Positions 7,938 through 16,910 of a DNA stretch of 64,000 nucleotides are shown in pieces. The notes under the pieces are model-generated. The model was not told the origin of the DNA, did not search any database, and saw nothing but the letters and a program-made list of their open reading frames with translations. Both the position numbers and the translations under genes were made by a program. This stretch comes from Phaeacidiphilus oryzae TH49 (lineage in GTDB: Bacteria > Actinomycetota > Actinomycetes > Streptomycetales > Streptomycetaceae): the NCBI RefSeq assembly GCF_000744815.1, contig NZ_JQMQ01000005.1, forward strand, positions 6,777,801-6,841,800. The letters run 5' to 3'. Each line of letters opens with the position of its first letter. The first letter of the stretch is position 1.

Positions 7938-10189
7938 CCGCGGTGATCGCCTTCGCCGCCCGGCTGGCCGTCACCGGCGGCCGGGTGGCCGTGGCCCGGC
8001 TGGTCATGATCGCCGCCGCGGTGGCGATAGGCACCGGAATGCTGCTGTCCACCTTCGCCGGGATGCACGCGGTGGACAGCTCCAACCAGCGCCGGACCTG
8101 GCTGGACAGCGGAGCCGCGGCCCGCGCCCACCAGGACTCCGGCCGGACGGGCCCGGCGGACCCGCTGTGGTGGTGGGCCCACGACGACTACTACGACGGC
8201 AAGAGCCTCACCGAGGTCGACGTCGCCGCCACCGGTGCCTCCTCGCCCGTGCCGCCCGGGCTCCGCCGGGTCCCCGGCCCCGGGGAGTACTACGCCTCGC
8301 CGGCCCTCGCCCGGCTGATCCGCGACACTCCGGCGGACCAGCTCGGCGACCGGTTCCCCGGCCGCCTCGCCGGCACCCTCGGGGAGGCCGGACTGCCCTC
8401 CCCGGACTCCCTGATCGCGGTCATCGGCCGAACCCCCGCGCAGATCAAGGGCGCCCCGGGGGCCCGCACGGTGACGTCGATCGCCACCGCGGTCCCCTCC
8501 GTCTGCGCGAACGACTGCTTCGACCGGGGCGTCCGCGGGGACGCCATGACCCTCATCCTCTCCGTGGTCGCCGGCGCGCTGATCTTCCCGGTGCTCATCT
8601 TCATCGGCACCGCGACCCGGCTCTCCACCGCCGCCCGCGAGCAGCGGTACGCGGCGATGCGACTGGTCGGCGCCACACCCCGGCAGGTCGCGGTGATCTC
8701 GGCGGTGGAGTCGGCGCTCGCGGCCGCCGCCGGGACGGCGCTCGGCTTCGCGGTGTACGCCGCGCTGCGCCCGCTGGTCGCCGGCATCCCGCTCACCGGG
8801 CAGCGGTTCTTCGCCGCCGACCTGGCGATCGGGCCGCTGCAGGCGGTGGGCGTCGCCCTCGGCGTGCCGCTGGCCGCGGCGGTGGCCGCCCGGCTCGCGC
8901 TGCGCCGGGTCTCGGTCTCCCCGCTGGGGGTGAGCCGGCGGGTGACGCCGCGCCCGCCGCGGATCTGGCGGCTGCTGCCGCTGGCGGCCGGCCTGGCGGA
9001 GCTGGTCTTCTTCCTGGGGCGCCGCCCGGCGACCGGCGAGGAGCAGGCCGCCGCCTATCTGCCCGGCTTCCTGCTGGTGATGCTCGGCCTGGTGCTGGCC
9101 GGCCCGTGGCTGACCATGGCGGCCGCCCGCGCGGTGGCCCTCCGCACCCGCCGTCCGGCCGCGCTGATCGGGGTGCGCCGGCTGGCCGACGACCCCAAGG
9201 CCGGGTTCCGCGCCATCAGCGGTCTGATCGTGGCGCTGTTCGTGACGACGGCGACGGTCGGCATCATCGGCACCATCGGTCAGTACCGCAGTTCGCTCAA
9301 CGGGGACGCGCAGACCAGGACCGCCGTCGAGGCCGGAGACGTCGGACGGGGCGCGCCGCTCGGCAGCGTGCCGGCGCGGCTGCTGGCCGAGATGCGGGCG
9401 ATCCCCGGCGTGCGCGGCATCGCCCAGGTCCGGGCCGATCCCAGGCGGACCGGCCTGCCGGCGCTCGGGGTGCCGGAGTTGGGGCCCGCCCCGACGGTGG
9501 TCTCCTGCGCGGACCTGGCGGAGATCCGCATGATCGGCCACTGCCCGGCCGGGGCGGACTACGCGGCCGTCGACGTGTTCGCCTTCGGCAGCCTGGTCTC
9601 GCATGCGGACCGGCAGTGGCACCCGGCCTCCATCAGCGCGACGGCCGCCGCGAGACTGCCCGTGCAGCTGCTGTACGTGACCACCGACGGGTCGAGGGCC
9701 GCCATGGAGCGGGTGCGGACGCTGTTCACCACGGCCTTTCCCTTCCAGCAGGCCCGGATGGTCAGCGACGAGGGCGAGGAGCTCCAGCAGGAGATGGTCG
9801 GCTGGCGGCAGTTGGCCGACGTGGTGCTGATGACCACGCTGCCGATCGCCGGGTGCAGCCTGGCGGTCAGCGTCGTCGTGGGCCTCTCCGAGCGCCGCCG
9901 CCCGTTCGCGATGCTCCGGCTGACCGGGGCGCCGCTGCGGCTGCTGCGTCGGGTGGTGGCCTTCGAGAGCGCGCTGCCGCTGCTGGTCGTCTCCGCCCTC
10001 GCGATCGGCACCGCCTTCGCCGCCTCGGAGTTGTTCCTGAGCTCCCAGATGCACTACGACCTGAGGTCGCCCGACCTCCTCTACTACGTCCTGGTCGCCC
10101 TGGGCCTGGTGGCGGCGCTGGGCATCATCGCCTCCACCCTCCCCCTGCTGAAGCGCCTCACCGGTCCGGAGTCCGCCCGCAACGGCTGA
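7934..10189 (+). CDS. FtsX-like ABC transporter permease
   Basis: This 751-residue membrane protein has an N-terminal transmembrane helix, a large extracytoplasmic region (about 45-190), a first FtsX block of three to four helices (about 200-320), more central helices, a second extracytoplasmic region and a C-terminal FtsX block (about 630-750). The start overlaps the ATPase stop (ATGA). With the ATPase it should form a type VII (MacB-like) transporter. The duplicated FtsX blocks and the length are typical of actinobacterial permeases of this class. Its likely role is efflux or antimicrobial resistance, inferred from the PadR-ABC-FtsX arrangement. Confidence 0.9.
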   Translation: MTAVIAFAARLAVTGGRVAVARLVMIAAAVAIGTGMLLSTFAGMHAVDSSNQRRTWLDSGAAARAHQDSGRTGPADPLWWWAHDDYYDGKSLTEVDVAATGASSPVPPGLRRVPGPGEYYASPALARLIRDTPADQLGDRFPGRLAGTLGEAGLPSPDSLIAVIGRTPAQIKGAPGARTVTSIATAVPSVCANDCFDRGVRGDAMTLILSVVAGALIFPVLIFIGTATRLSTAAREQRYAAMRLVGATPRQVAVISAVESALAAAAGTALGFAVYAALRPLVAGIPLTGQRFFAADLAIGPLQAVGVALGVPLAAAVAARLALRRVSVSPLGVSRRVTPRPPRIWRLLPLAAGLAELVFFLGRRPATGEEQAAAYLPGFLLVMLGLVLAGPWLTMAAARAVALRTRRPAALIGVRRLADDPKAGFRAISGLIVALFVTTATVGIIGTIGQYRSSLNGDAQTRTAVEAGDVGRGAPLGSVPARLLAEMRAIPGVRGIAQVRADPRRTGLPALGVPELGPAPTVVSCADLAEIRMIGHCPAGADYAAVDVFAFGSLVSHADRQWHPASISATAAARLPVQLLYVTTDGSRAAMERVRTLFTTAFPFQQARMVSDEGEELQQEMVGWRQLADVVLMTTLPIAGCSLAVSVVVGLSERRRPFAMLRLTGAPLRLLRRVVAFESALPLLVVSALAIGTAFAASELFLSSQMHYDLRSPDLLYYVLVALGLVAALGIIASTLPLLKRLTGPESARNG

Positions 10190-10209
10190 CCCCGGCGGCA
10201 GGCTCGGGG

Positions 10210-10731
10210 TCACACTCCGGTGACCCCGTCCAGGAGTTCGCGGAGGATGTCGAGGTGGCCGTTGTGGCGGGCGGTCTCCTCGATGAGGTGGTGGAGGATC
10301 CAGCGGAGGTTGATCGGCTCACCGTCGTCCAGGGGCCGCTTGGCCGGGGTGTCCAGGTCGTGGCCGGCCAGCAGCCGCCGGTACCGGGCGCTCTGCTCCT
10401 GGTAGGCCGCGAGGAGTTCGGGAAGCGGCGTCTCGACCGCCAGCCGCATCTCGGGGTCGGGGTCCTCGGGGGTCATCAGGGCCAGCATCCCCGTCGGCTC
10501 CCCGCCCAGGAACATCACCTCCACCCAGTGGCAGTCCACCCAGCGCAGATGGCTGATCAGTCCGCAGACGGTCATCAGGGGTGAGGCCGGAAGCGGGGCC
10601 CGGCGGGCGTCGTCCGGCGACAGCCCCTCGCACTTGGCCACCGCGGTGGCCCGGGTGTAGTCGAGGAAGGTCTCCAGGTGCGCCCGCTCGCCCCAGGTGG
10701 GCGGGACGTCCGTGCGTTCGGTCGTGGTCAT
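10210..10731 (-). CDS. DinB/DUF664-family protein
   Basis: This 173-residue four-helix-bundle protein has metal-ligand candidates H61 (LISHLRWVDCHW) and a C-terminal His cluster H147/H148/H156/H159 (HHLIEETARHNGHLD). This pattern is typical of the DUF664 branch of the DinB family. Actinobacterial members include mycothiol-dependent enzymes, so a thiol transferase or detoxification role is possible but unproven. It is a monocistronic minus-strand gene, convergent with the FtsX permease. The ATG at 10731 is the first plausible start. Confidence 0.85.
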   Translation of the reverse strand: MTTTERTDVPPTWGERAHLETFLDYTRATAVAKCEGLSPDDARRAPLPASPLMTVCGLISHLRWVDCHWVEVMFLGGEPTGMLALMTPEDPDPEMRLAVETPLPELLAAYQEQSARYRRLLAGHDLDTPAKRPLDDGEPINLRWILHHLIEETARHNGHLDILRELLDGVTGV

Positions 10732-10803
10732 CGGGTCAGGATCCCGTGCCGTACGTGCGCTGTCGACGGATTTCGGCGCGCCGGCCCGGGGTCCGTCCCG
10801 GCG

Positions 10804-12453
10804 TCACCCCGGCGCCGCGCCGTCCTCGGTGGCCACCCGCTTCGCCCACAGCATGTCCGGCTTGCCGGAGGGGGTGCGCTGGACCTCCTCCACCACCCGG
10901 AGCCGGCGCGGGAGCTTGTAGCCGGCGATATGCGCCCGGCAGTGCTCCTGGACCGTGTCCAGCGTCAACTCCGCGGCGCCGTCCCGGGGTTGGATCACCG
11001 CCACGACCGTCTCGCCCCAGCGCTCGTCGGGGGCGCCGACCACGACGGTGTCGTAGACGGCGGGATGCGACTTGATCGCGGTCTCCACCTCCTCCGGGAA
11101 GATCTTCTCCCCGCCGGAGTTGATGCAGGCCGAGCCGCGGCCGAGGAGGGTGATCCGGCCGTCCGCCTCGCGCCGGGCCCAGTCGCCCGGAACGGACCAG
11201 CGCACCCCCGCCGCGTCGGTGCGGAAGACCTCCGCCGTCTTCTCCGGGTCGCCGAGGTAGCCGATCGGGATGTTGCCGCGCCGGGCCAGCCGGCCCGTGA
11301 CCCCGGCCGGCAGCGGACGCAGGTCGTCGTCGACAACCTCGGCGTCGCCGATCGGCTTCGTGGTGACGCCCTCCGCCTTCTCCAGGCTCTCCAGGGTGAT
11401 CCCCTGGTTGATGCCGTCGGCGCCGCCCTCGGAGGAGCCCACCGCGTCGCTCAGATAGAGCTGGGGGAAGCGCTCCAGGAAGGCCCGCTTGACCGGGGTG
11501 GAGAAGAGCGCGGAGGAGCTGGCGATGCCGAAGAGCGCGGAGGTGTCGTACGGCCGGCCGGCCTCGTCCGCCGTCCGCAGTGCGTCCACCAGCGGGCGGC
11601 CCATCGCGTCCCCGGCGATCAGCAGGACATTGATCTTCTCCTCGCCGATCAGCCGCCAGATGCGGTCCGGGTCGAAGCGGTCGATCAGCACTGCCCGGTT
11701 GCCCTTGAAGGCCTGCTGCATCAGCCCCCACTGGGTGAGGCCGTGCATCAGTGGGGCCACCGGGAAGAAGGTGATGGGATTGTCGTACGCCTGCTCGACA
11801 ACGTCCTCGGGGCGGGCCACCCGGGAGCCGTTGGTGACGTCGATGCCGCCGCCCAGTGCGAAGAAGACGTCCTCCTGCCGCCACACCACGCCCTTCGGCA
11901 GGCCGGTCGTGCCGCCGGTGAAGAGGAGGTAGTGGTCGTCCGGGGAGCGCGGCGGGAAGTCCCGCTCCGGGGAGCCGGAGGCCAGCGCCAGCTCGTAGGG
12001 GACGGCGGCCGGCGAGGTGGTCGGCCGGCGGTCCGGGATGGAGATCAGATGCCGCAGGGTGGGCAGCGTGGGCGCGACCTCGGCGACCCGCTCGGCGTAC
12101 CGCTCCTGGTAGATCAGCGCCCTGGGCTCGGCCTTGCCCAGCAGATACGCCAACTCCTCGGTCACATAGCGGTAGTTGACGTTGACGCAGACCGCGCGCA
12201 CCTTGCAGACGGCGAGCAGCGACTCCACCCACTCCGCCGAGTTGAGGGCGTACACCCCCACCCGGTCGCCGGGCCGGATCCCGGCCTCCTCGACCAGGTG
12301 GTGCGCCAACCGGTTGGCCCGGGTGTCGAGTTCGGCGAAGGTCCGGCGCTGCACACCCGGCCGATCGGCGTCGGAGGAGGCGGTGGTCAGGCACTCACGC
12401 TCGGCGAACCGGTCGACCGCGTGCTCGAAAAGGTCGGCGAGGTTGAATTCCAT
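10804..12453 (-). CDS. Acyl-CoA synthetase, FadD19-like
   Basis: This 549-residue AMP-forming ligase has the ATP/AMP loop LLFTGGTTGLPKG at about 176-188 and a C-terminal lid ending TPSGKPDMLWAKRVA with the catalytic lysine. The N-terminus MEFNLADLFEHAVDR and the run EERYA/SGSPERDF resemble the mycobacterial steroid ligase FadD19 by eye. The ATG at 12453 gives this canonical start; an extension to 12525 would cover the intergenic operator. It is divergent from a crotonase operon whose order matches the M. tuberculosis fadD19-echA19 region, so a steroid side chain or a related branched or cyclic acid is a likely substrate (inference). It would load the acid onto CoA in the cytoplasm. Confidence 0.9.
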   Translation of the reverse strand: MEFNLADLFEHAVDRFAERECLTTASSDADRPGVQRRTFAELDTRANRLAHHLVEEAGIRPGDRVGVYALNSAEWVESLLAVCKVRAVCVNVNYRYVTEELAYLLGKAEPRALIYQERYAERVAEVAPTLPTLRHLISIPDRRPTTSPAAVPYELALASGSPERDFPPRSPDDHYLLFTGGTTGLPKGVVWRQEDVFFALGGGIDVTNGSRVARPEDVVEQAYDNPITFFPVAPLMHGLTQWGLMQQAFKGNRAVLIDRFDPDRIWRLIGEEKINVLLIAGDAMGRPLVDALRTADEAGRPYDTSALFGIASSSALFSTPVKRAFLERFPQLYLSDAVGSSEGGADGINQGITLESLEKAEGVTTKPIGDAEVVDDDLRPLPAGVTGRLARRGNIPIGYLGDPEKTAEVFRTDAAGVRWSVPGDWARREADGRITLLGRGSACINSGGEKIFPEEVETAIKSHPAVYDTVVVGAPDERWGETVVAVIQPRDGAAELTLDTVQEHCRAHIAGYKLPRRLRVVEEVQRTPSGKPDMLWAKRVATEDGAAPG

Positions 12454-12520
12454 GCGCCGGAGAGTATGAGCGGAGATCGGAGAACTCCATAGCTGCGACT
12501 TGAAAACCCGTCGGCAAGAC

Positions 12521-12534
12521 TGCAACCTGTTCTA
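12521..12534. promoter_or_regulatory. KstR-like operator in divergent promoter
   Basis: TGCAACCTGTTCTA fits the mycobacterial KstR consensus TnnAACnnGTTnnA at every fixed position. It lies between the divergent ligase and crotonase genes, where KstR acts at fadD19-echA19. No KstR gene is in the window. Confidence 0.5.
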
Positions 12535-12582
12535 CCAATCGGGCCGATGGTCCGAACCGGCGGTACTGCGGAGGGAGCTCGG

Positions 12583-13383
12583 GTGGTCGACACGGAACAT
12601 CTGCGGGTGGAGCGACACGGCGGAACCATGGTCGTCACGCTGAACCGCCCCGAGTCGAAGAACGCGTTCTCACTCCCGATGCTGGTGGGGCTGTACGACG
12701 CCTGGCTGGCCGCCGATGCCGAGGACGACATCCGGTCCATCGTGCTGACCGGGGCCGGCGGGGCGTTCTGTGCCGGGATGGACCTCAAGGCGCTGGCCGG
12801 CGGCACCTTCGGCGACTCCGCACTGCGCGGGCGCCTGGAGGCCGATCCCGACCTCCACTGGAAGGCGATGCTCCGGCACCACCGCCCGCGCAAGCCGCTG
12901 ATCGCCGCCGTGGAGGGGGTGTGCGTGGCCGGCGGCACCGAGATCATCCAGGGCACCGACATCCGGGTGGCGGGGGAGTCGGCAAGCTTCGGACTCTTCG
13001 AGGTGCGCCGCGGGCTCTTCCCGCTCGGCGGCTCCACCGTCCGGCTCAGCCGGCAGATCCCCTACACCCATGCGATGGAGATGCTGCTCACCGGCCGCCG
13101 CTACACCGCCGCGGAGGCGCTCGCCATCGGGCTGATCGGCAAGGTCGTCCCGGACGGCGAGGCCCTGAAGCACGCACTGGACCTGGCCCGCCAGATCAAC
13201 GAGGCCGCACCGCTCTCCGTGGAGGCGGTCAAGCGGTCCGTGCTGGAGACCCTCGACATGGACGAGGAGGCGGGCCTGGCCCGGGAGTTGGCGATCGGCC
13301 AGGAGGTCTTCAAGAGCGAGGACGCCAAGGAGGGCCCGCGCGCCTTCGCGGAGAAGCGCACCCCCGTCTACCGCCGCCGGTGA
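12583..13383 (+). CDS. Enoyl-CoA hydratase/crotonase, EchA19-like
   Basis: This 266-residue crotonase-fold protein has oxyanion-hole segments TGAGGAFCAGMDLKA and VAGGTEIIQGTDIR. The C-terminus DAKEGPRAFAEKR is close to that of mycobacterial EchA19 as I recall it. I prefer the GTG at 12583, which has GGAGGGAG at 12570-12577 in front of it; an ATG at 12547 adds 12 residues without a ribosome site. The expected reaction is hydration of an enoyl-CoA during side-chain beta-oxidation. It is the first gene of a four-gene plus-strand operon and is divergent from the ligase that would supply its substrate class. Confidence 0.9.
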   Translation: MVDTEHLRVERHGGTMVVTLNRPESKNAFSLPMLVGLYDAWLAADAEDDIRSIVLTGAGGAFCAGMDLKALAGGTFGDSALRGRLEADPDLHWKAMLRHHRPRKPLIAAVEGVCVAGGTEIIQGTDIRVAGESASFGLFEVRRGLFPLGGSTVRLSRQIPYTHAMEMLLTGRRYTAAEALAIGLIGKVVPDGEALKHALDLARQINEAAPLSVEAVKRSVLETLDMDEEAGLARELAIGQEVFKSEDAKEGPRAFAEKRTPVYRRR

Positions 13384-13400
13384 GGAGGCAGTACACCGTC

Positions 13401-14459
13401 ATGAACCCGCCCACTGCAACGAGTTCCAGTTCTGCCGAGCCCGAACTGCTCAGCGCCCCACTGGTGGTGGAGTTCCCCTTCACCCGCTCCACCGGCCCCG
13501 TCCTCGGCGCCTTCCTCACCGGCCTGCGCGAGGGCCTCGTCCTCGGCAGCCGGGGCAGCGACGGCCGGGTGCACGTCCCGCCGGCCGAGTACGACCCGGT
13601 CACCGCCGAGGCGCTGCGCGAGCTGGTCGCCCTGCCGCCCACCGGCACCGTCACCACCTGGGCGTGGAACCCGAAGCCCAGCCGCAACCATCCGCTGCGG
13701 CAGCCGTTCGCCTGGGTGCTGGTGCGGCTGGACGGCGCGGACACCGCCCTGCTGCACGCCCTGGACGCGCCGGAGGCCGCCGCCGTCAGCACCGGGATGC
13801 GGGTCCGCGCCCGCTTCCGCCCGGAGGGGGAGCGCACGGGGGCGATCACCGACATCGAGTGCTTCGAGCCGCTCACGGCCGAGCCGCCCGGCGCGGAGTC
13901 GCCCGGCGCGGAGTCGCCCGGCGCCGAGTCGCCCGGCGCCGAGTCGCGGCAGCCTGCCGCCGCACCGGAGTTCGAGGACCCCGTCACCCAGGCCACGATC
14001 CCGGCGCGGCTGGACTACGTCTACCACCCGGGCCGGGCCCAGACCCGCTACCTCCGCGGCTTCGCCGAGGGCAGGGTGCTCGCCGAGCGCTGCCCGGAGT
14101 GCACCAGGGTCTACATCCCCCCGCGCGGCGCCTGCCCCACCTGCGGCACCGCCACCTCCGAGCCGGTCGAGCTGCCCACCAGTGGCACCATCACCACCTT
14201 CTGCATCGTCAACATCGCGGCCAAGGGCCTCGACATCGAGGTGCCCTACTGCTACGCCTACGTGCTGCTGGACGGCGCCCACGTCGGCCTCCACGCCCGG
14301 ATCGGCGGTGTCCCCTACGACGAGGTGCACATCGGCCAGCGGGTGGCGGCGGTCTGGGACGACCGGTACGCCGGGCAGACCACCTCCGCCGCGATCAGCC
14401 ACTTCGTCCCCAGCGGCGAACCCGACGCCGACCCCGAGACCTACCGGAGGTGGATGTGA
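13401..14459 (+). CDS. Tandem OB-fold protein with zinc ribbon (DUF35/ChsH2-like)
   Basis: This 352-residue protein holds two DUF35 units. The N-terminal OB-fold (about 12-160) has lost its zinc ribbon. The C-terminal unit (about 185-352) keeps one with C231, C234, C245 and C248. Four exact-length 15-bp repeats encode the PGAES linker between them. DUF35 proteins act as partners of thiolase-like or MaoC-like enzymes on bulky acyl-CoAs, for example ChsH2 with Ltp2 in cholesterol degradation. The ATG follows GAGGAGG, and the stop overlaps the next start (TGATG). Size and position match Rv3521 of M. tuberculosis (from memory). Confidence 0.88.
   Translation: MNPPTATSSSSAEPELLSAPLVVEFPFTRSTGPVLGAFLTGLREGLVLGSRGSDGRVHVPPAEYDPVTAEALRELVALPPTGTVTTWAWNPKPSRNHPLRQPFAWVLVRLDGADTALLHALDAPEAAAVSTGMRVRARFRPEGERTGAITDIECFEPLTAEPPGAESPGAESPGAESPGAESRQPAAAPEFEDPVTQATIPARLDYVYHPGRAQTRYLRGFAEGRVLAERCPECTRVYIPPRGACPTCGTATSEPVELPTSGTITTFCIVNIAAKGLDIEVPYCYAYVLLDGAHVGLHARIGGVPYDEVHIGQRVAAVWDDRYAGQTTSAAISHFVPSGEPDADPETYRRWM
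13887..13946 (+). repeat. Four tandem 15-bp repeats inside the DUF35 gene
   Basis: The unit CCCGGCGCSGAGTCG is repeated four times in frame and encodes PGAES four times in the inter-domain linker. Units 1-2 and 3-4 differ at one silent base (S = G or C). Confidence 0.9.
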
Positions 14460-15571
14460 TGAGCCTGCCCGAGGTGGCGGTGGTGGCCTTCGCCCAGAGC
14501 GACCACCTGCGCGACACCGATGAGCTCTCCGAGGTGGAGATGGTCATGCCGGTGGTGCAGGAGGTGCTCGGCCAGGTCGGCCGCAAGGCCCACGAGATCG
14601 ACTTCACCTGCTCCGGCTCGGCCGACTACCTGGCCGGCCGGCCGTTCTCCTTCACCATGACGCTGGACGGGGTCGGCGCCTGGCCGCCGATCTCCGAGTC
14701 GCACGTGGAGATGGACGGTGCCTGGGCGCTCTACGAGGCCTGGGTCAAGCTCCGGATGGGCGAGGCCGAGACCGCGCTGGTCTACGGCTACGGCAAGTCG
14801 TCCCCCGGCGACCTCCGCGAGGTGCTGACCCGCCAGCTCGACCCCTACCTCCTCGCCCCGCTCTGGGCCGACCCGGTCTCGCTGGCCGCCCTCCAGGCCC
14901 AGGCGCTGATCGACGCCGGCCGGGCCGACGAGAAGGCCCTCGCCGAGGTGGCCGTCCGCAGCCGGCGCGCCGCCGAGGCCGCCAATCCGCACGCCCAGCT
15001 GCGCGGCAGCCCGGACGCCTCGGAACTGCTCGGCCGGGACTACCTGATGCAGCCGCTGCGGGCGCACGACTGCCCGCCGATCGGCGACGGCGCGGCCGCC
15101 GTCGTCCTCGCCGCCGGGGACACCGCCCGCCGGCTCTGCGGGGAGGGCAGGACCCCCGCCTGGATCCGCGGCATCGACCACCGGATCGAGTCCCATCAGC
15201 CGGGCTCCCGGGACCTCACCGACTCCCCGTCCACCCGGCTCGCGGCCGAGCGGGCCGGCGCCTTCGAGGAGTCCGCGGCCGGGCCCATCGACACCGCGGA
15301 ACTGCACGCGCCTTTCACCGCACAGGAGTTGATCCTCCGTCAGGCACTTGGTCTGGACGGCGGACCGGGCGGCGGTGCCGGTGGCGTGGTGGTGAACCCG
15401 TCCGGCGGGGCGCTCGCGGCCAATCCGATGATGGCCGCGGGCCTGATCCGGATCGGGGAGGCCGCCGCCCGGATCCACCGGGGCGAGTCCCGGCGGGCCC
15501 TGGCCCACGCCACCTCCGGCCCCTGCCTTCAGCAGAACCTGGTCGCCGTCCTGGAAGGGGAGCCGTCATGA
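14459..15571 (+). CDS. Thiolase-like lipid-transfer protein (Ltp type)
   Basis: This 370-residue thiolase-superfamily protein starts at an ATG overlapping the DUF35 stop. The usual N-terminal acyl-accepting cysteine is not present at its expected place (the segment reads SHVEMDGAWALYEAW), as in Ltp-type proteins that act as retro-aldolases rather than thiolases. The C-terminal NPSGGALAANPMMAAG segment is the family glycine-rich motif. It is coupled to the downstream paralogue by an ATGA overlap, suggesting a heteromeric complex with the DUF35 protein. Position corresponds to ltp4 of the mycobacterial steroid locus (inference from gene order). Confidence 0.87.
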   Translation: MSLPEVAVVAFAQSDHLRDTDELSEVEMVMPVVQEVLGQVGRKAHEIDFTCSGSADYLAGRPFSFTMTLDGVGAWPPISESHVEMDGAWALYEAWVKLRMGEAETALVYGYGKSSPGDLREVLTRQLDPYLLAPLWADPVSLAALQAQALIDAGRADEKALAEVAVRSRRAAEAANPHAQLRGSPDASELLGRDYLMQPLRAHDCPPIGDGAAAVVLAAGDTARRLCGEGRTPAWIRGIDHRIESHQPGSRDLTDSPSTRLAAERAGAFEESAAGPIDTAELHAPFTAQELILRQALGLDGGPGGGAGGVVVNPSGGALAANPMMAAGLIRIGEAAARIHRGESRRALAHATSGPCLQQNLVAVLEGEPS

Positions 15572-16755
15572 GTCCGGCAGCCGGCAGCACAACGAGCAGC
15601 AAGCGACCGGTGGCCGTCGTCGGCGTCGGCCAGACCAAGCACGTCGCCGCCCGGCGCGACGTCTCGATCGCCGGACTCCTCCGCGAGGCCGCCCAGCGCG
15701 CGCTCGACGACGCCGAGTTGACCTGGGCGGAGGTCGACGCGGTGGTGATCGGCAAGGCCCCGGACTTCTTCGAGGGCGTGATGATGCCCGAGCTGTACCT
15801 GGCGGACGCGCTGGGCGCGGTCGGCAAGCCGATGTTCCGGGTGCACACGGCGGGCTCGGTGGGCGGGTCCACCACGCTGGTCGCCACCAACCTGGTCGCG
15901 GCCGGGATCCACGGCACCGTGCTCACGGTGGCCTTCGAGAAGCAGTCGGAGTCCAACGCGATGTGGGGCCTCTCGCTGCCGGTCCCGTTCCAGGCCCCGC
16001 TGACCGCCGGGGCGGGCGGCTTCTTCGCCCCGCACGTCCGGGCGTACATGCGGCGCACCGGGGCGCCGGACCACATCGGCTCGCTGGTGGCCTTCAAGGA
16101 CCGGCGGAACGCGCTGAAGAACCCCAAGGCCCATGTGCAGGACCACAAGCTGACCCTGGAGCAGGTGCGGACCTCCCCGATGCTCTGGGACCCGATCCGC
16201 TACTCGGAGACCTGCCCCTCCTCGGACGGCGCCTGCGCCCTGGTCCTCACCGGGGAGGAGGGCGCGCGCCGGGCCCCCCGCCCGCCGGCGTGGGTGCTGG
16301 CCGGGGCGATGCGCAGTGAGCCGACCATCTTCGCCGGCAAGGACTACGTCTCCCCGCAGGCCGGCCGGGACTGCGCGGCCGACCTCTACCGGCAGGCCGG
16401 GATCACCGACCCGCGCCGGCAGATCGACGCGGTGGAGATGTACGTCCCCTTCTCCTGGTACGAGCCGATGTGGCTGGAGAACCTGGGCTTCTGCGAACCG
16501 GGGGAGGGCTGGAAGCTGGTCGAGGCCGGGGTCACCGCGATGGACGGCGACCTGCCGGTCAACCCCTCCGGCGGGGTGCTCTCCAGCAACCCGATCGGCG
16601 CCTCGGGGATGATCCGCTTCGCCGAGGCGGCGCTCCAGGTCCGCGGCGAGGCCGGCGAGCACCAGATCGACGGGGCCCGCACCGCGATGGGCCACGCCTA
16701 CGGCGGCGGGGCGCAGTTCTTCTCGATGTGGATCGTCGGATCGGAGAAGCCCTGA
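15568..16755 (+). CDS. Thiolase-like lipid-transfer protein (Ltp/SCP-x type)
   Basis: This 395-residue paralogue of the preceding protein is the last gene of the operon and starts with an ATGA overlap. Where a thiolase has its nucleophilic Cys it reads HTAGSVGGSTTLVAT. The C-terminal GHAYGGGAQFFSMWIV keeps the conserved HxxG region, and NPSGGVLSSNPIGASG is the glycine-rich motif. The missing Cys suggests carbon-carbon lyase or scaffold activity on a side-chain CoA ester with the DUF35 protein. Position and length (394-395 residues) match ltp3 of M. tuberculosis as I recall it. Confidence 0.88.
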   Translation: MSPAAGSTTSSKRPVAVVGVGQTKHVAARRDVSIAGLLREAAQRALDDAELTWAEVDAVVIGKAPDFFEGVMMPELYLADALGAVGKPMFRVHTAGSVGGSTTLVATNLVAAGIHGTVLTVAFEKQSESNAMWGLSLPVPFQAPLTAGAGGFFAPHVRAYMRRTGAPDHIGSLVAFKDRRNALKNPKAHVQDHKLTLEQVRTSPMLWDPIRYSETCPSSDGACALVLTGEEGARRAPRPPAWVLAGAMRSEPTIFAGKDYVSPQAGRDCAADLYRQAGITDPRRQIDAVEMYVPFSWYEPMWLENLGFCEPGEGWKLVEAGVTAMDGDLPVNPSGGVLSSNPIGASGMIRFAEAALQVRGEAGEHQIDGARTAMGHAYGGGAQFFSMWIVGSEKP

Positions 16756-16910
16756 CGATTCGCGAGCGAACTGGGCGTGACGGCGTGTCAAGCGTTTCGG
16801 CTGATCCGGTCGGGATCCGCGCACAGGTCTCCTCCCGGCCCCGGGCCGCCGTTACGCTGGCCCGGCAAGCGGTATTCGCTAGCAGTGCGCACGGACGGGA
16901 GGAGCGGGAC

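Noticed and set aside
7115-10213. A 1032-codon minus-strand open frame opposite the ABC/FtsX genes
   Set aside because: Shadow of high third-position G/C; the plus-strand genes carry Walker and FtsX motifs.
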